This document shows, one piece after another, positions 35,701 to 43,830 of a DNA stretch of 64,000 bases. The stretch spans positions 310,001-374,000 of the forward strand of contig JACOEK010000004.1 in assembly GCA_024998595.1 (NCBI GenBank). The letters run 5' to 3'. Made by a program: the position numbers and the translations under genes. Under the pieces are notes generated by a model. The model made no database searches, was not told the origin of the DNA, and saw only the letters and a program-made list of their open reading frames with translations. This DNA comes from Nitrospira sp. GTDB lineage: Bacteria; Nitrospirota; Nitrospiria; Nitrospirales; Nitrospiraceae. Each line of letters opens with the position of its first letter. Positions within the stretch are counted from its first letter, which is position 1.

Positions 35701-36107
35701 GGATGCGTGGGTGGCTGGAACAGGTGATCAACTTCGGCGCAGGACAGGTCGTGTTTGGGTTCAGCGCGCAGATTCTCGACAACAAGTTCCTCGGGCCCGG
35801 CCGAACGGCGTTAGTCGAGGTCGCCCAGCAGAATGTGAGCGACAATCTGTTTCGCCGCTTCGAACGGCTGTTCTTCAACAACAATTTCTGCTGGCATGCC
35901 AGCGTGGCTGCCCAAGGAACCGCCACCGTGTCGCTCTCGGCTCGAAGTGCAATCGTCATGGGCAACCACATCAAGACGAATGTGCCGATCCCATCCGTGG
36001 ATTTCCACGGCATGAAGGATGCTGTGTACATGGGCAACCTGGCTCAGGCCAATCCGGTGAATTTCGGCGGCATTCCGTCCCCGATCTCCGGCTTCAATAG
36101 ACCCTAG
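32790..36107 (+). CDS. DUF6519 / beta-helix putative tail fibre or receptor-binding protein
   Basis: 1105 residues. Residues ~1-430 match DUF6519: SGDYSRKRFNPEKHYQGVLRQQGRVDLDADWNEYVDLQDRRW. From ~440 on, VVRPGDDIQSAIDSLPDAGGCVCLKVGDHEIETAIRVERSNVSLHGE opens a pectate-lyase-type right-handed beta-helix that runs to the end, with recurrent V-x-G-N-x-I/L-x steps (GNSFDAANKRQ, DNRILGF, GNYIVRLGAQ, DNRLESDG, GNRLTNTV, DNSLVRGG). No catalytic motif of a glycanase is evident, so binding rather than cleavage is more likely, but enzyme activity cannot be excluded. AGGAGAG ribosome site. The largest gene of the locus. Confidence 0.82.
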   Translation: MSGDYSRKRFNPEKHYQGVLRQQGRVDLDADWNEYVDLQDRRWRAETIDVVGRCGVPAETPEGFKIGVTGGELTVGQGRMYVDGYVAENYGTVPALDATIEEQYGTAALLVKNQPFGGPVTIPPQVRSLVYLDVWRREVTHLQAPDLIEPAVNVDSTTRNQTAWQVRILSGIPADVNCETPLENIPGWPAGNRPSSARLTTTTVAVTTEPDPCLVPPTGGYRGLENHLYRVEVHSATNTTAKVKWSRENAHVSTTIVEILAGRTTVRVESLGRDNVLRFKTGDWVEFTSDGREFAGLPGDMRKVTVDDTNKTLTFTPALPVGDFPQGVADATKHLRVIRWDQTGIVRKPDGSQLVNLDLTTDGLIELSAANPSFVLEHGVQATLTVQAGGMAHPGDYWCFAARTADADIERLNLTPPLGLYHHYGHLAIIEADGEIHDCRTVFPPLTELTPGCCTVVVRPGDDIQSAIDSLPDAGGCVCLKVGDHEIETAIRVERSNVSLHGETLGARVVRRNGTELLHITHPDGLLLEHVTVSGLSLVLETKGQQGQGLQAMVTMDRCRETTIERCVLHAQVLSQIAGLVISRSSDVRVTGCVVDNVQYGVWTLADTTGLAIVGNSFDAANKRQSDGGLVGLLLQDLSFPARVEDNRILGFVFGIVLNNGLLPGVPFSLAAGSTIAGNYIVRLGAQVETSTIKAFGIDCAADGCVISDNILLYNSPEYGGISMSGRNTVVERNQLRSMLKEAGSVRPIALLLAKLGANGSLGTIGGRVAGNQVIGVQEGIVVIGNEGAEVLDNRLESDGQELGFGILLVASSRVRVQGNRLTNTVWPIATSGGTANVVADNSLVRGGGGITAVFHASFTCSQNRVEDMRHWGILSLVGFAKCALTENRILNCGYQQAPSIGIGASVQLGELCVESCEVMNTGVSPDNTTISALSWGIIADLILEARVQSNLITYANAALLDANQEHRALWMRGWLEQVINFGAGQVVFGFSAQILDNKFLGPGRTALVEVAQQNVSDNLFRRFERLFFNNNFCWHASVAAQGTATVSLSARSAIVMGNHIKTNVPIPSVDFHGMKDAVYMGNLAQANPVNFGGIPSPISGFNRP

Positions 36108-36133
36108 CCCTACGCGGCTAAAGGAGAATACAG

Positions 36134-36460
36134 ATGGCGACTTTGAATCAGATGGTGGCAGAGCAAACGAAAGTGATTGGCGAGGCCAGAGCATCCCTGG
36201 AAGCGGCATTCAAGAAGCCGCCGACCCAGGCTGCGACGATTGCGGCGAGGGAGGCGACGGTGGCGGAATTGAAGACGCGGGTGGCCAACCTTGCGGAAGC
36301 GAAAGCCACGTTCACTCGCCAGATCGATCAACAGCTCGCCGGGTACCAGGCGGAGATTACGGCATTGGAGAAATTGATCGAGGAAGACAAGAAGCGCTTC
36401 GGCGATCAACCAACGCCGACCCCCCCTCGCCCGATTCGGGGGAAAGGGAAGGGCAAGTAG
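36134..36460 (+). CDS. Small coiled-coil protein
   Basis: 108 residues, almost fully helical with Ala/Glu/Lys heptads (TLNQMVAEQTKVIGEARASLEAAF; then VAELKTRVANLAEAKATFTRQID) and a basic Pro-rich end (TPTPPRPIRGKGKGK). Strong AAAGGAG ribosome site, 26 bp after the beta-helix gene. It might trimerise or support a fibre, or act as a short length or loading factor. No domain family recognised. Confidence 0.72.
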   Translation: MATLNQMVAEQTKVIGEARASLEAAFKKPPTQAATIAAREATVAELKTRVANLAEAKATFTRQIDQQLAGYQAEITALEKLIEEDKKRFGDQPTPTPPRPIRGKGKGK

Positions 36461-36536
36461 AGCGTCGTGAGTGAGTCGGTGGAGTGATGGCCAATGTCAC
36501 TCCAAGGCGTTGAAGGAACGGCCAGAATAGGGCGCC

Positions 36537-37745
36537 ATGCGAAGGACGGACCAGTCCAACGGGCATACTCCGATCTCCCGGCCTGCTGGGGTGCCGGAAA
36601 GATCAACGTCTTCGCTGAAGGCACAGGCGGTGGCCCTGGACTCTACGGAATTTCCGCGCCCCCTCGGAGTTCAGGCTGGGTATAATTTTGGACGCATCCC
36701 AATCTTTTCCATCGGCCAGGGGAGCCATCGATCCCCATCTAAGGTCAGCAGACCAACCGAGAGAGTTGAACGGGAAGCAGATCAGATGGCAAAGGATGTC
36801 TTGCATCGGCCAGCGGGATTATCACGTCAGCGAGAGAGGCAAGGCGTCCCGGCCATCGACCGGACATCCAACTTGCAGCCGGCTGGCACCAGTGGGCAAC
36901 CGTTGGACCAGGCTACGCGGATGTTTTTTGAAACACGTTTTGGTGTCGATCTCGGCCGCGTGCGAATTTTTTCAGACTCCCGTTCGGCGCGTGAGGCGGA
37001 ATCCATCAACGCAAAGGCCTTCACCACCGGGGAGCGGATTGTGTTTGGACCAGGAGCCTATGCCCCCGAGACTGCATCGGGACGGAGGCTCCTGGCCCAT
37101 GAATTGGCGCATGTCGTTCAGCAGCGTACCTCCCAGGCGCCTTCCGACCGACTCTATCGCAGCCCGCAGGACAATCCTGAGTCGATCCGTGCCGAGGTGC
37201 AACGGCTGGCGGAGGAAATGAATCAGCTCGCGGTGAAGAATGCCTGGGCCGGGGTGGATCGCTCCTATCGACGGATCGAGACGCTGGGCGACGGTGCGTT
37301 TGCCCTGGCGCAGGATCCGGCCGCGCTGCATTTCTTGGGGGCGCAGGCTGCCCGTAACCTCGGCGACATCCGCCGCTACAAATCGCTAGCCCTGCGGGCC
37401 AAAACAGCCCTGCTTGCCTCCGGCCGTACGACCGATGATCCGCAGTTGCAGGCGGTGGAGGCGGAGGTAGCCGCCATTGATCAGGCCTATGGCGCGGTAA
37501 CGATTGCTCCACGATCCAAGCGGTCGGCGAATGCCAAGCAAGGCGAGGCGGTGGGACCGGAGTTGGTGCCGGCCGTGATGCCGTTTGCCGGAGATCGGCG
37601 GGCAAGTATCGAACGGGCGCGCGCGCAGATCGTAGAGACCGGTTCCTTTTCCGGGCTATTGCCGGCCGGGGCCTATACGCTCGGAACGGAGTCATTCACC
37701 GTGATTGCGGGCACCAATGTTCCGGAGGTGCTCTGGGGTTCCTGA
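36537..37745 (+). CDS. eCIS-core (DUF4157) protein with helical C-terminus
   Basis: 402 residues. The N-terminus carries the familiar YNFGRIPIF (49-57) and VERVERE-ADQMA-like phrase (SRPTERVEREADQMAKDVLHRP, 71-92, with the usual EREAD). DUF4157 core ~115-198: PLDQATRMFFETRFGVDLGRVRIFSD, IVFGPGAYAPET, and HELAH at 188-192. Residues ~205-320 are a helical, TPR-like domain; the end ~330-402 is a strand-rich segment (FSGLLPAGAYTLGTESFTVIAGTNVPEVLW). No toxin motif seen. The start is provisional because no good ribosome site precedes ATG 36537. Last gene of the eCIS block, converging with the ribonuclease gene 49 bp away. Confidence 0.8.
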   Translation: MRRTDQSNGHTPISRPAGVPERSTSSLKAQAVALDSTEFPRPLGVQAGYNFGRIPIFSIGQGSHRSPSKVSRPTERVEREADQMAKDVLHRPAGLSRQRERQGVPAIDRTSNLQPAGTSGQPLDQATRMFFETRFGVDLGRVRIFSDSRSAREAESINAKAFTTGERIVFGPGAYAPETASGRRLLAHELAHVVQQRTSQAPSDRLYRSPQDNPESIRAEVQRLAEEMNQLAVKNAWAGVDRSYRRIETLGDGAFALAQDPAALHFLGAQAARNLGDIRRYKSLALRAKTALLASGRTTDDPQLQAVEAEVAAIDQAYGAVTIAPRSKRSANAKQGEAVGPELVPAVMPFAGDRRASIERARAQIVETGSFSGLLPAGAYTLGTESFTVIAGTNVPEVLWGS

Positions 37746-37794
37746 GTCATCCCGCCGGTCTCATGCCCGTCGGTGCCTCTGCGATTTCTCCTCT

Positions 37795-39258
37795 TCAGGA
37801 TGCGATTCGCACGAAATCGATAAACCCGCGTTCGACATTCGTGCTCACCAACTCCACGGTCAGGCTGTCGCCGACATCGAGTCCGGCCAGACCTCCCGAA
37901 AGCTTGCCTTCAACCGGCGGCTCAAGCAGCCGCACCCAGGTTCCCTTATCGGAAAGACCGGTCACGATCGCTTCAAACCGTTCTCCGATACGGGGTTGCA
38001 GCAGCAAGGCTGCCGCCGATTTTCTCATTTGCCGTTCCACTCGTTCTGCATCATCTTCCTTCTCCGTGCAGTAGTCGGCCAGGTATTTCAGTTCGTCTGG
38101 ACGGTACGGCATGGGCGCATCGGCCAGCGCCGCCTTGAGTAACCGTTGCGTCACGAGATCGGGATAGCGCCGGTTCGGTGCGGTGGAATGCGTATACCCT
38201 TTCACGGCCAGACCGAAATGTTCCGGTGGGCCCCCCGTTCCGTCGTCGAGTACATATTCACCACGTCCAATGAGTTTGACGATGGCCAGTGACAGATCGG
38301 GAAACCTGAGCGGGTCGGCCGCACGGCGTGTGATGAGAAACGCATCCAACGCTTGCGCATCAGGGCGGGGAGGTAAGACTTCGCCCCAGCCTGCGGCGAC
38401 ATCGACAATCCGCTGCCAACGCTCCGGGGAGCGGAGGATGCGGCGAAACGACGGAATACCCTTGCGCTTGAGGTAGGCTGCCGTCGCCTGGTTGGCGGCG
38501 ATCATAAAGTCCTCGATGAGTTCCTTCGCACGATTCTTCTGCTCGACCTTGATGCCGGTCAGGGTATCGCCGTCAAACACGGCGCGCGGCTCGATGGTCT
38601 CGAGACTCAGCGCACCCTGTTGATGACGGCGTGCCTTGAGGCGTTGCGCAACCTGATCCTGAAGGCGTAGCTGCGCGTCCAAGCCGGGTACGTTGGTGAT
38701 TCCGTCCGGCACGGGCCCTGTTCCGGTGAGCCAGGCGGCGACGCTGTTGTATGCAAGTTTGGCGTGGTTGCGAACGACCGCTCGATAATGAGATGCGCCG
38801 ACCACCTTTCCATTCGCGGCGACGACGACTTCTACCACGATGGCGAGCCGATCCTGGTGTTCGCGCAGCGAGGTGAGATCGTGGGAGAGTGGTTCCGGCA
38901 ACATGGGAAAGATGTCACCGGACGTATAGACGGAGGTTGTGTTGTGACGCGCGTGGGTGTCCAGGGCGGAGTCCTTGGGTACGAGCGCGTCGACGTCGGC
39001 GATCGCTACCTGGATGGTGACCGAGTGGTCGGAATGCTCGGTGGCCACGGTGAGCTGGTCCAGGTCGAGCGAATCATCATTGTCGATGGATGCCCAAAGC
39101 AGGTCTCTGATGTCTTGCACGTCCGGTCCGTGATCTACCGCCGCCGTGCGGATCTGGGCAAGTTCCGCCATGGCTTTGGGGGAAAACTCCGGCCACAAGC
39201 CGCGATCGATCATGGCGTGCCGGGCAAGACGTTTGAGGTCGGTGCGGTGATTGGTCAT
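37795..39258 (-). CDS. RNase II/R-family exoribonuclease-like protein (RNB)
   Basis: 487 residues, shorter than RNase II (~640) or RNase R (~800). An RNB domain starts near residue 50: DNDDSLDLDQLTVA carries the Mg2+-binding Asp set, then SLREHQDRLAIVVEVVV, EDFMIAANQATAAYL and YTHSTAPNRRYPDLVTQRLL, the motif near the active site. A C-terminal OB/S1-like segment (ERFEAIVTGLSDKGTWVRLL) follows. N-terminal cold-shock domains are missing. It degrades RNA 3'-5' if active. GAGGA ribosome site at the start. Seems unrelated to the eCIS cluster it faces. Confidence 0.88.
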   Translation of the reverse strand: MTNHRTDLKRLARHAMIDRGLWPEFSPKAMAELAQIRTAAVDHGPDVQDIRDLLWASIDNDDSLDLDQLTVATEHSDHSVTIQVAIADVDALVPKDSALDTHARHNTTSVYTSGDIFPMLPEPLSHDLTSLREHQDRLAIVVEVVVAANGKVVGASHYRAVVRNHAKLAYNSVAAWLTGTGPVPDGITNVPGLDAQLRLQDQVAQRLKARRHQQGALSLETIEPRAVFDGDTLTGIKVEQKNRAKELIEDFMIAANQATAAYLKRKGIPSFRRILRSPERWQRIVDVAAGWGEVLPPRPDAQALDAFLITRRAADPLRFPDLSLAIVKLIGRGEYVLDDGTGGPPEHFGLAVKGYTHSTAPNRRYPDLVTQRLLKAALADAPMPYRPDELKYLADYCTEKEDDAERVERQMRKSAAALLLQPRIGERFEAIVTGLSDKGTWVRLLEPPVEGKLSGGLAGLDVGDSLTVELVSTNVERGFIDFVRIAS

Positions 39259-39423
39259 GGGGTCCTCGAATTGATCCGTGGGCGTGACGACAGAGCTGAA
39301 TGGTCACGGCAGAAGTATCTATAGCACGATCAGGCTGCGGTGGACATGAGTCACAGATCTGTGACGGTGCCACGGAGAGATGGGAGTTGGCGTGTTGGAC
39401 GGAGATAGAGAACGGTCGTGTCG

Positions 39424-39609
39424 CTATCCCATCGCGGCCCAGATCTTTTTCGCATTCTCGCCGGTAAAGGTCATATCGTCCTGCGCTGAAGAACTGCGCT
39501 CGAAGTACAGGTGCAGCAAGCCTCCTCCGAAATGAGCTTCCCTCACCAGATCGAGATTGATGGCGACTTCCCCGGCCCGTTCCTCACCTTGTACTTTCAC
39601 GAATCGCAT
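39424..39609 (-). CDS. Small conserved-type hypothetical protein
   Basis: 61 residues. Good start, with GGAGGG (from CCCTCC) about 9 bp before the ATG. Pattern: VNLDLVREAHFGGG then strand LLHLYFERSSSAQDDMTFTGENAKKIWAAM, two strands and a helix. No family recognised. Possibly a small regulatory or structural protein. It stands alone between the ribonuclease and the monooxygenase-like gene. Confidence 0.6.
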   Translation of the reverse strand: MRFVKVQGEERAGEVAINLDLVREAHFGGGLLHLYFERSSSAQDDMTFTGENAKKIWAAMG

Positions 39610-39752
39610 GAACGTCCCTCCTGGGTTACGGCGATGGTCGGTGTTCGATCACCGTTTCTGAAGGGCCAGCATACCCCAGGCCGATAAAAAGTGTGAGGAA
39701 AGGTCGGAAATGGGGGCAAAGAACCTGCTGCGGGTCGCTTCCTATACAGACG

Positions 39753-40034
39753 TCACAGCAGGCCCTGTTCGATTTCGTTTAGATAGTGAAATTCGGGCGC
39801 AATGACTCCCGCCTTGCGTCTGATCTCGATCAGTTCCGGAGACTCAAAAAATCGTCGGGCCTTCTCGATCGACACCCATTCTGAAAAATGCACGATTCGG
39901 TTGGCGTCGGTTTCATGACGTAACAGCTGAAACCTGATTTCCCCGGCTTGTTTTCTCATCCCTGCTGCGTCATCAAATATCGTCTTCCATGTCGGATAGG
40001 CATCGACGTCATGAATGATCAACACGTATGGCAT
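39753..40034 (-). CDS. ABM-like dimeric alpha-beta-barrel protein
   Basis: 93 residues: strand (YVLIIHDV) - helix (YPTWKTIFDDAAGMRKQA) - strands (IRFQLLRHE, RIVHFSEW) - helix (IEKARRFFESPELIEIRRKAG) - strand, the ferredoxin-like pattern of antibiotic-biosynthesis-monooxygenase-type proteins. His and Trp positions fit members with unknown substrate. No operon partner is evident. The family call is by pattern; function is uncertain. Confidence 0.65.
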   Translation of the reverse strand: MPYVLIIHDVDAYPTWKTIFDDAAGMRKQAGEIRFQLLRHETDANRIVHFSEWVSIEKARRFFESPELIEIRRKAGVIAPEFHYLNEIEQGLL

Positions 40035-40167
40035 GCGTCTCCTTTTTCCGGATTCGGCCGTTGAGAATACGTTCCTCGTGACGAATCTATCTCACCGACC
40101 CAGGCGGATGCATCAATGACGCTGTCGCGCCGCAAAATGCGATAGAAGTTTGTGCTACAGGCGTCTC

Positions 40168-40198
40168 TTGATACAGTGAGGATGGAGGCCACTGTATC
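40168..40198 (+). promoter_or_regulatory. Perfect 9-bp dyad overlapping a putative promoter
   Basis: GATACAGTG (40170-40178) - 11 bp - CACTGTATC (40190-40198) is a perfect inverted repeat, 32 bp before the start of the gene at 40231. TTGATA (40168-40173) could be a -35, with CTGTAT (40192-40197) as a weak -10 at 18-bp spacing. This would place a dimeric regulator across the promoter. No T-tract follows, so not a terminator. Confidence 0.5.
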
Positions 40199-40230
40199 AC
40201 TATTTACCCGTCACACCGTAAGGAGCGTAT

Positions 40231-40509
40231 ATGGCAGACCTATTTGCTAGACATCCACAGACAGTCAAGGACATCGTTGTTGCCGAGACTCTCTGCCCCC
40301 TGCACCAGGAGCCGGTGAAAGTCGGCTTCGAGATGAACGGCGTGCAGGGCAAGTTGACCGTCCGGGACCATTGTTCCATTCTGGAAATGGGCGAAAAGTG
40401 CACTGAAGCCTGCCGCAGCAATCCTGAAATTCTCCAGGCCGTTCACAAAAAGATGGAACAGTTCAAAGAAGAATCGGCGCGGGAGATTCCGATTATTGCC
40501 ACGCCGTAG
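40231..40509 (+). CDS. Small cysteine-containing protein, unknown
   Basis: 92 residues from ATG 40231 with TAAGGAG upstream. Four cysteines (about 22, 48, 58, 62), with CPLHQEPV and a later EKCTEACRS, could bind a metal or form disulfides. It has no signal peptide. No family recognised. The upstream dyad suggests a specific regulator. Confidence 0.65.
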   Translation: MADLFARHPQTVKDIVVAETLCPLHQEPVKVGFEMNGVQGKLTVRDHCSILEMGEKCTEACRSNPEILQAVHKKMEQFKEESAREIPIIATP

Positions 40510-40892
40510 AAGCTCCTCCGCATTCTGCGTCCGGGCGCGGCTGGAAGCTGTGCGGCCGGATAGTTTTCAGCCGCCTTCGCCTGTCCCGCGAGGGCGGCAC
40601 CTTCTCCTCACTCTCCCACAGTGACACTCCTCTAGGATGTGATCCCGTTCTCCCTCATCTCAGGCCTGTCGCACTGCCTGTCCATTTCTCTGTAAGGTCG
40701 CACGTATCGTTCGGTGAGTAAGGTGGACGTTTCCGGGCGCCCGCCGATGCTTCTGCACCCTGCCACGTCTAATACTCTGTGACACGAAGCGGAAACCTTG
40801 CGTGAAGGATGGGACGGCTTGAGGAATCCCCATCAATTTAGGCATGATGCCGAAGTCGATAGAGAGAGATGAACCAAGCCGAGGAGACAGGG
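40510..40892. other. Gap without supported gene
   Basis: The stretch is GC-rich in its first half, with Cys/Leu-poor short open frames that look random. The only likely function is the promoter for the DUF1353-like gene; I saw no strong promoter hexamers. Confidence 0.4.
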
Positions 40893-41654
40893 ATGCCCGA
40901 TCAGGTACAGATGCAATTCACGCAAGCCAATGCGTATCTCACCGAACTCATCAAACAATTTGAGGGTATTGAGAAGCGACTCGAAGGCGGGGAGACAGTG
41001 ACGTTGAACCTGACCGATCAGGGACGCACCCTCTCCCTTGTGGTGAGTCGTGAGAGCGTCGTGGAAAATGCCGCGCCGGCCAGGCTACCGAAGGCAAGCA
41101 CTTCTTCAACACTCGCAGAGAACAATAGTCTCATCGCCGCGCTGACAAGCACCTATGCCTTCGACCTCGGCGAGGCACACCGGAATATTTCTCCTGCCGA
41201 CCTGCGGACTCGCGTCAAACATGCCTCTCGAGAGACCGCGACGGCCGGGGCTGAGCTGATACCCAAGTTGCCCATCCCGGTGCTGACTCACGATGGACAT
41301 CTGTGGGTGGTGGCTGAGGATTGCCGGTATGCCGCGCTGGATGGATGTATCCTTACGGCAAAGAAGGGATTCAGGAGCGACTTGGCGAGTATCCCGCGTC
41401 TGTTTTGGGCCATCATCGCTTCATTTGAGCTCTCACTGGTGGCTCCGATCATGCATGATTTGATCTATCGATGCGGAGGAAGCGTGATCCCTCCGGCGGG
41501 TGACGTGTCGCCCGCGGGCAAGACGTTCAATCGGAAAGATGCCGATGATCTGTTTCTGGAACTGATGGCGCGATCGAACATTTCCTATTGGAAGCGGAAC
41601 GTGGCGTATCTCGCCGTACGAGCGTTTGGTCAGTCATCCTGGAAAGAAGGATGA
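40893..41654 (+). CDS. DUF1353-like protein
   Basis: 253 residues. The signature SDLASIPRLFWAI...LVAPIMHDLIYRCGG near residues ~165-195 matches DUF1353, a phage-related family. Its N-terminal third is helical, then VLTHDGHLWVVAEDCRYAALDGCILTAKKGF leads into the domain. I chose ATG 40893 (GAGGAG 9 bp upstream); ATG 40869 is an alternative with a poorer site. DUF1353 has unknown role, often next to phage lysis genes; no such neighbours here. Lone gene. Confidence 0.72.
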   Translation: MPDQVQMQFTQANAYLTELIKQFEGIEKRLEGGETVTLNLTDQGRTLSLVVSRESVVENAAPARLPKASTSSTLAENNSLIAALTSTYAFDLGEAHRNISPADLRTRVKHASRETATAGAELIPKLPIPVLTHDGHLWVVAEDCRYAALDGCILTAKKGFRSDLASIPRLFWAIIASFELSLVAPIMHDLIYRCGGSVIPPAGDVSPAGKTFNRKDADDLFLELMARSNISYWKRNVAYLAVRAFGQSSWKEG

Positions 41655-41691
41655 GGGGACTAAAACCAGCACAGCGCAGAACGGCTTCACC

Positions 41692-42946
41692 TTACGAGGG
41701 GGAAAGCGGAAGCCTGGTCCCTGCTGAGGGCTGATTGGCGGCGAGTGCGCGATATAGGTGAAGCAAGCGTGTCGGTTGCTGTAACGACTTCGGATTATGG
41801 ACGATGGCACCGAGCCCGACCATCCATGCCCGCCGTGGCGATCCCTGCTTCATGCTGATGGCCGCGCCTGAGAGCATCTCTCCCAACACCCCGCGCATCT
41901 GTATGGTGCGCGCGTCTGGGGAACCGGACGTGGCCTGTTTGATTTCTTCCCAGAAAGCTCTCACGGCCTGCACAGGCTGATGAGACCCTCCGGCGAGTGT
42001 GCCGGCGATCCGCTGAATCCACTCCATCACCGGTGTTTCGCGTAACAGCCAGGGTGAGGTGCGCAGCGACGACAGGAGATGCTGCTTGGTTGGTTCCAGC
42101 CCGCCGCCAGTCCACCATCGTTGACCGGCAGACAGCTGCTCGCGCCTTGCAACGAATGCGCTCGGCTTCAGGCGTTGCGGGCAATCGTGAAAGTGCGCTT
42201 TCCACAATCCGGGGTAAACGCTGCTCATTTGTGCCATTGACGATATTGCTATACCACTTTCCCTTCTTGGAGAAGCGGCCGCGTGCCACCGGCCCGCCGC
42301 TGAGAAACGTCCAGGAAGCGAGCATCGACAGGCGGAGAGCCATATCGTAATGTTCCATGGTCCGGTGCTGCTCATTGAACCATCCTGCCGCTTCGAAGAG
42401 TTCTCGCCGGACCAACCACGTAGGAGGGTGAAGAAAATCTTCCGTCCGCGTGAGAAATTCCTCAAACACCTGACCCGAGGGGGCCCACTCCGGCCACAGG
42501 AGGAGGGGGGTGTCGCTGCCGGTCACCACACTCTGTCCATAGACCACGCCGATGTCAGGACTGGCTTCGAGCAGCGGCACCTGGATCATGAGTTTATGGG
42601 TGAGGAACTCGTCATCATCGTCCAGCAGGGCGACGTACTTGCCTCTCGCCTCCTTGATCCCGGCATTTCTGGCCCCTGAGGCCCCGCGGTTTTCTGGCAA
42701 ACGAAGATAACGCACACCGGGAAACGCAGCCACGATTGGGCTCATATCTTGCGGCGAACAGTCATCGACGACAATGACCTCCACATCGAACAGTTCCCCG
42801 GCTTGTTCCTGGTTCAACGCAGAAGTGATGGCCGTCTTGAGTAAGGGCGCACGGTTGTAGGTCGGAATGATGACACTCACGAGCGGGCGGCCGGATGCCA
42901 GTGTACCCGCAAATCGAGAGGGCGCAGGAGGATGAGGTGTCGGCAT
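41692..42946 (-). pseudogene. Family 2 glycosyltransferase disrupted by a frameshift
   Basis: The frame starting at 42946 begins with the GT2 core: VSVIIPTYNRAPLLKTAI, VVDDCSPQDM, LPENRGASGARNAGI and LLDDDDEFLTH (DDD metal site), running to ~residue 280. After 'STMVDWRR' the reading frame loses sense (Arg/His-rich). Sensible sequence continues in another frame down to 41692 (LEPTKQHLLSSLRTSPWLL... SLQQPTRLLHLYRAL). Dropping one G of the GGG run at 42100-42102 (CCC on plus) rejoins both halves as ~417 residues. Either a recent inactivating insertion or a sequencing error. Would otherwise be a membrane-glycan or exopolysaccharide transferase. The downstream half is 41692-~42100. Confidence 0.8.
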
Positions 42947-43436
42947 GAGACCCTGTCGGAGAACGTCTTCAAGCAGGTGAATGAGCCAGCGCTCTCACGC
43001 CTTCGAAGGCGAATGTCGCAGGACGAATCAGCGAGTCTTCCAAGAACATTGCAGAAGCAAGCCCGGTGCCTCAATGGTCGGTCTGTTACGGCATACGCAC
43101 AGACGTTTGAGAGGGGACGATTCGACCGGACAAGCGCGGCGTTCGGCACGAAGGTCGCGCAAGGCTGAAAGGTAACGGGCGGGGAATGCCAGGAAGGATT
43201 CGTAATCGGATCGATTCCGCACAGAGCGGACTGAGCGAATCCGCTCACAGCGATTCTTATTCTAGCCGCCATTCTCCCTCGTCAGACCAACCCTGCTGAA
43301 GGGCCGCCTTGAATACCAGTGCGGTGTTGGCCCACGTGTACCCGGCATGGGATGTGCTGCTCCCAGGATCATGCTCAGGTGCAGATGCTGCGTAGATGTC
43401 AGGATCCGCTGATGGGGAAAAACGAAGGAGAAGCCT
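42947..43436. other. 490-bp gap without supported gene
   Basis: Short open frames on both strands lack family pattern, start signals or codon-bias consistency. It should hold the promoters of the two divergent genes. Nothing else is visible. Confidence 0.4.
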
Positions 43437-43778
43437 ATGAAAATTTTTTCGATGCTGCTGTTGTGTGCGGTGATCGTGATGCCAGTCTTTGCCGAGGCCC
43501 GTTGTCGAACGATCGGCGAGAGTGCCAGTCTGGGCAGCGAGTACGGCACCTTTCCATTGTACCCCGCTGAACAAGTGGTCGAGGCAGGTCAGAAGCGCGA
43601 GAGTGTCGCCCTGCAGTGGGTGGGATATGGCATCGGGGTGCCGCTCTTTGTCGTCGCCATGCCCTTCGCCATGGTAGGAGCCGTGGCCGGCGCGGCTGCG
43701 CATCCGTGGACGAAGTGCACCGCGATGGAGGGACGATTCGAAGGGCCGGAGGTTCACCTGGCCGGCGCTGATCGCTGA
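43437..43778 (+). CDS. Small exported/membrane protein
   Basis: 113 residues: signal peptide (MKIFSMLLLCAVIVMPVFAEA) then a Ser/Gly stretch, a hydrophobic Gly-rich helix (YGIGVPLFVVAMPFAMVGAVAGAAA) that may insert in a membrane, and a Cys near the end (KCTAMEGRF). Ribosome site GAAGGAG upstream. No family recognised. Followed, in the opposite orientation, by the AraC regulator 52 bp away. Confidence 0.65.
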   Translation: MKIFSMLLLCAVIVMPVFAEARCRTIGESASLGSEYGTFPLYPAEQVVEAGQKRESVALQWVGYGIGVPLFVVAMPFAMVGAVAGAAAHPWTKCTAMEGRFEGPEVHLAGADR

Positions 43779-43830
43779 ACGGGCCGATATCCTGCGTCAT
43801 CTCCAGCCACAGACAGCGTCTGCCGCTCCG

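Noticed and set aside
9436-36107. Reading the tail genes as a type VI secretion system
   Set aside because: No TssB/TssC split sheath, TssJ/L/M membrane complex or ClpV; the sheath is a single phage-like protein.
9436-37745. Reading the tail genes as a prophage
   Set aside because: No capsid, terminase, portal, lysis or integration genes, whereas the AAA+ ATPase, DUF4255 cap and DUF4157 proteins mark an eCIS.
40660-40845. 61-codon minus-strand frame in the gap before the DUF1353-like gene
   Set aside because: Arg/Gln/Pro-rich, no ribosome site, no pattern; likely spurious.
42947-43436. Several short open frames in the gap after the glycosyltransferase
   Set aside because: Codon use, starts and residue patterns are random; none overlaps a recognisable family.
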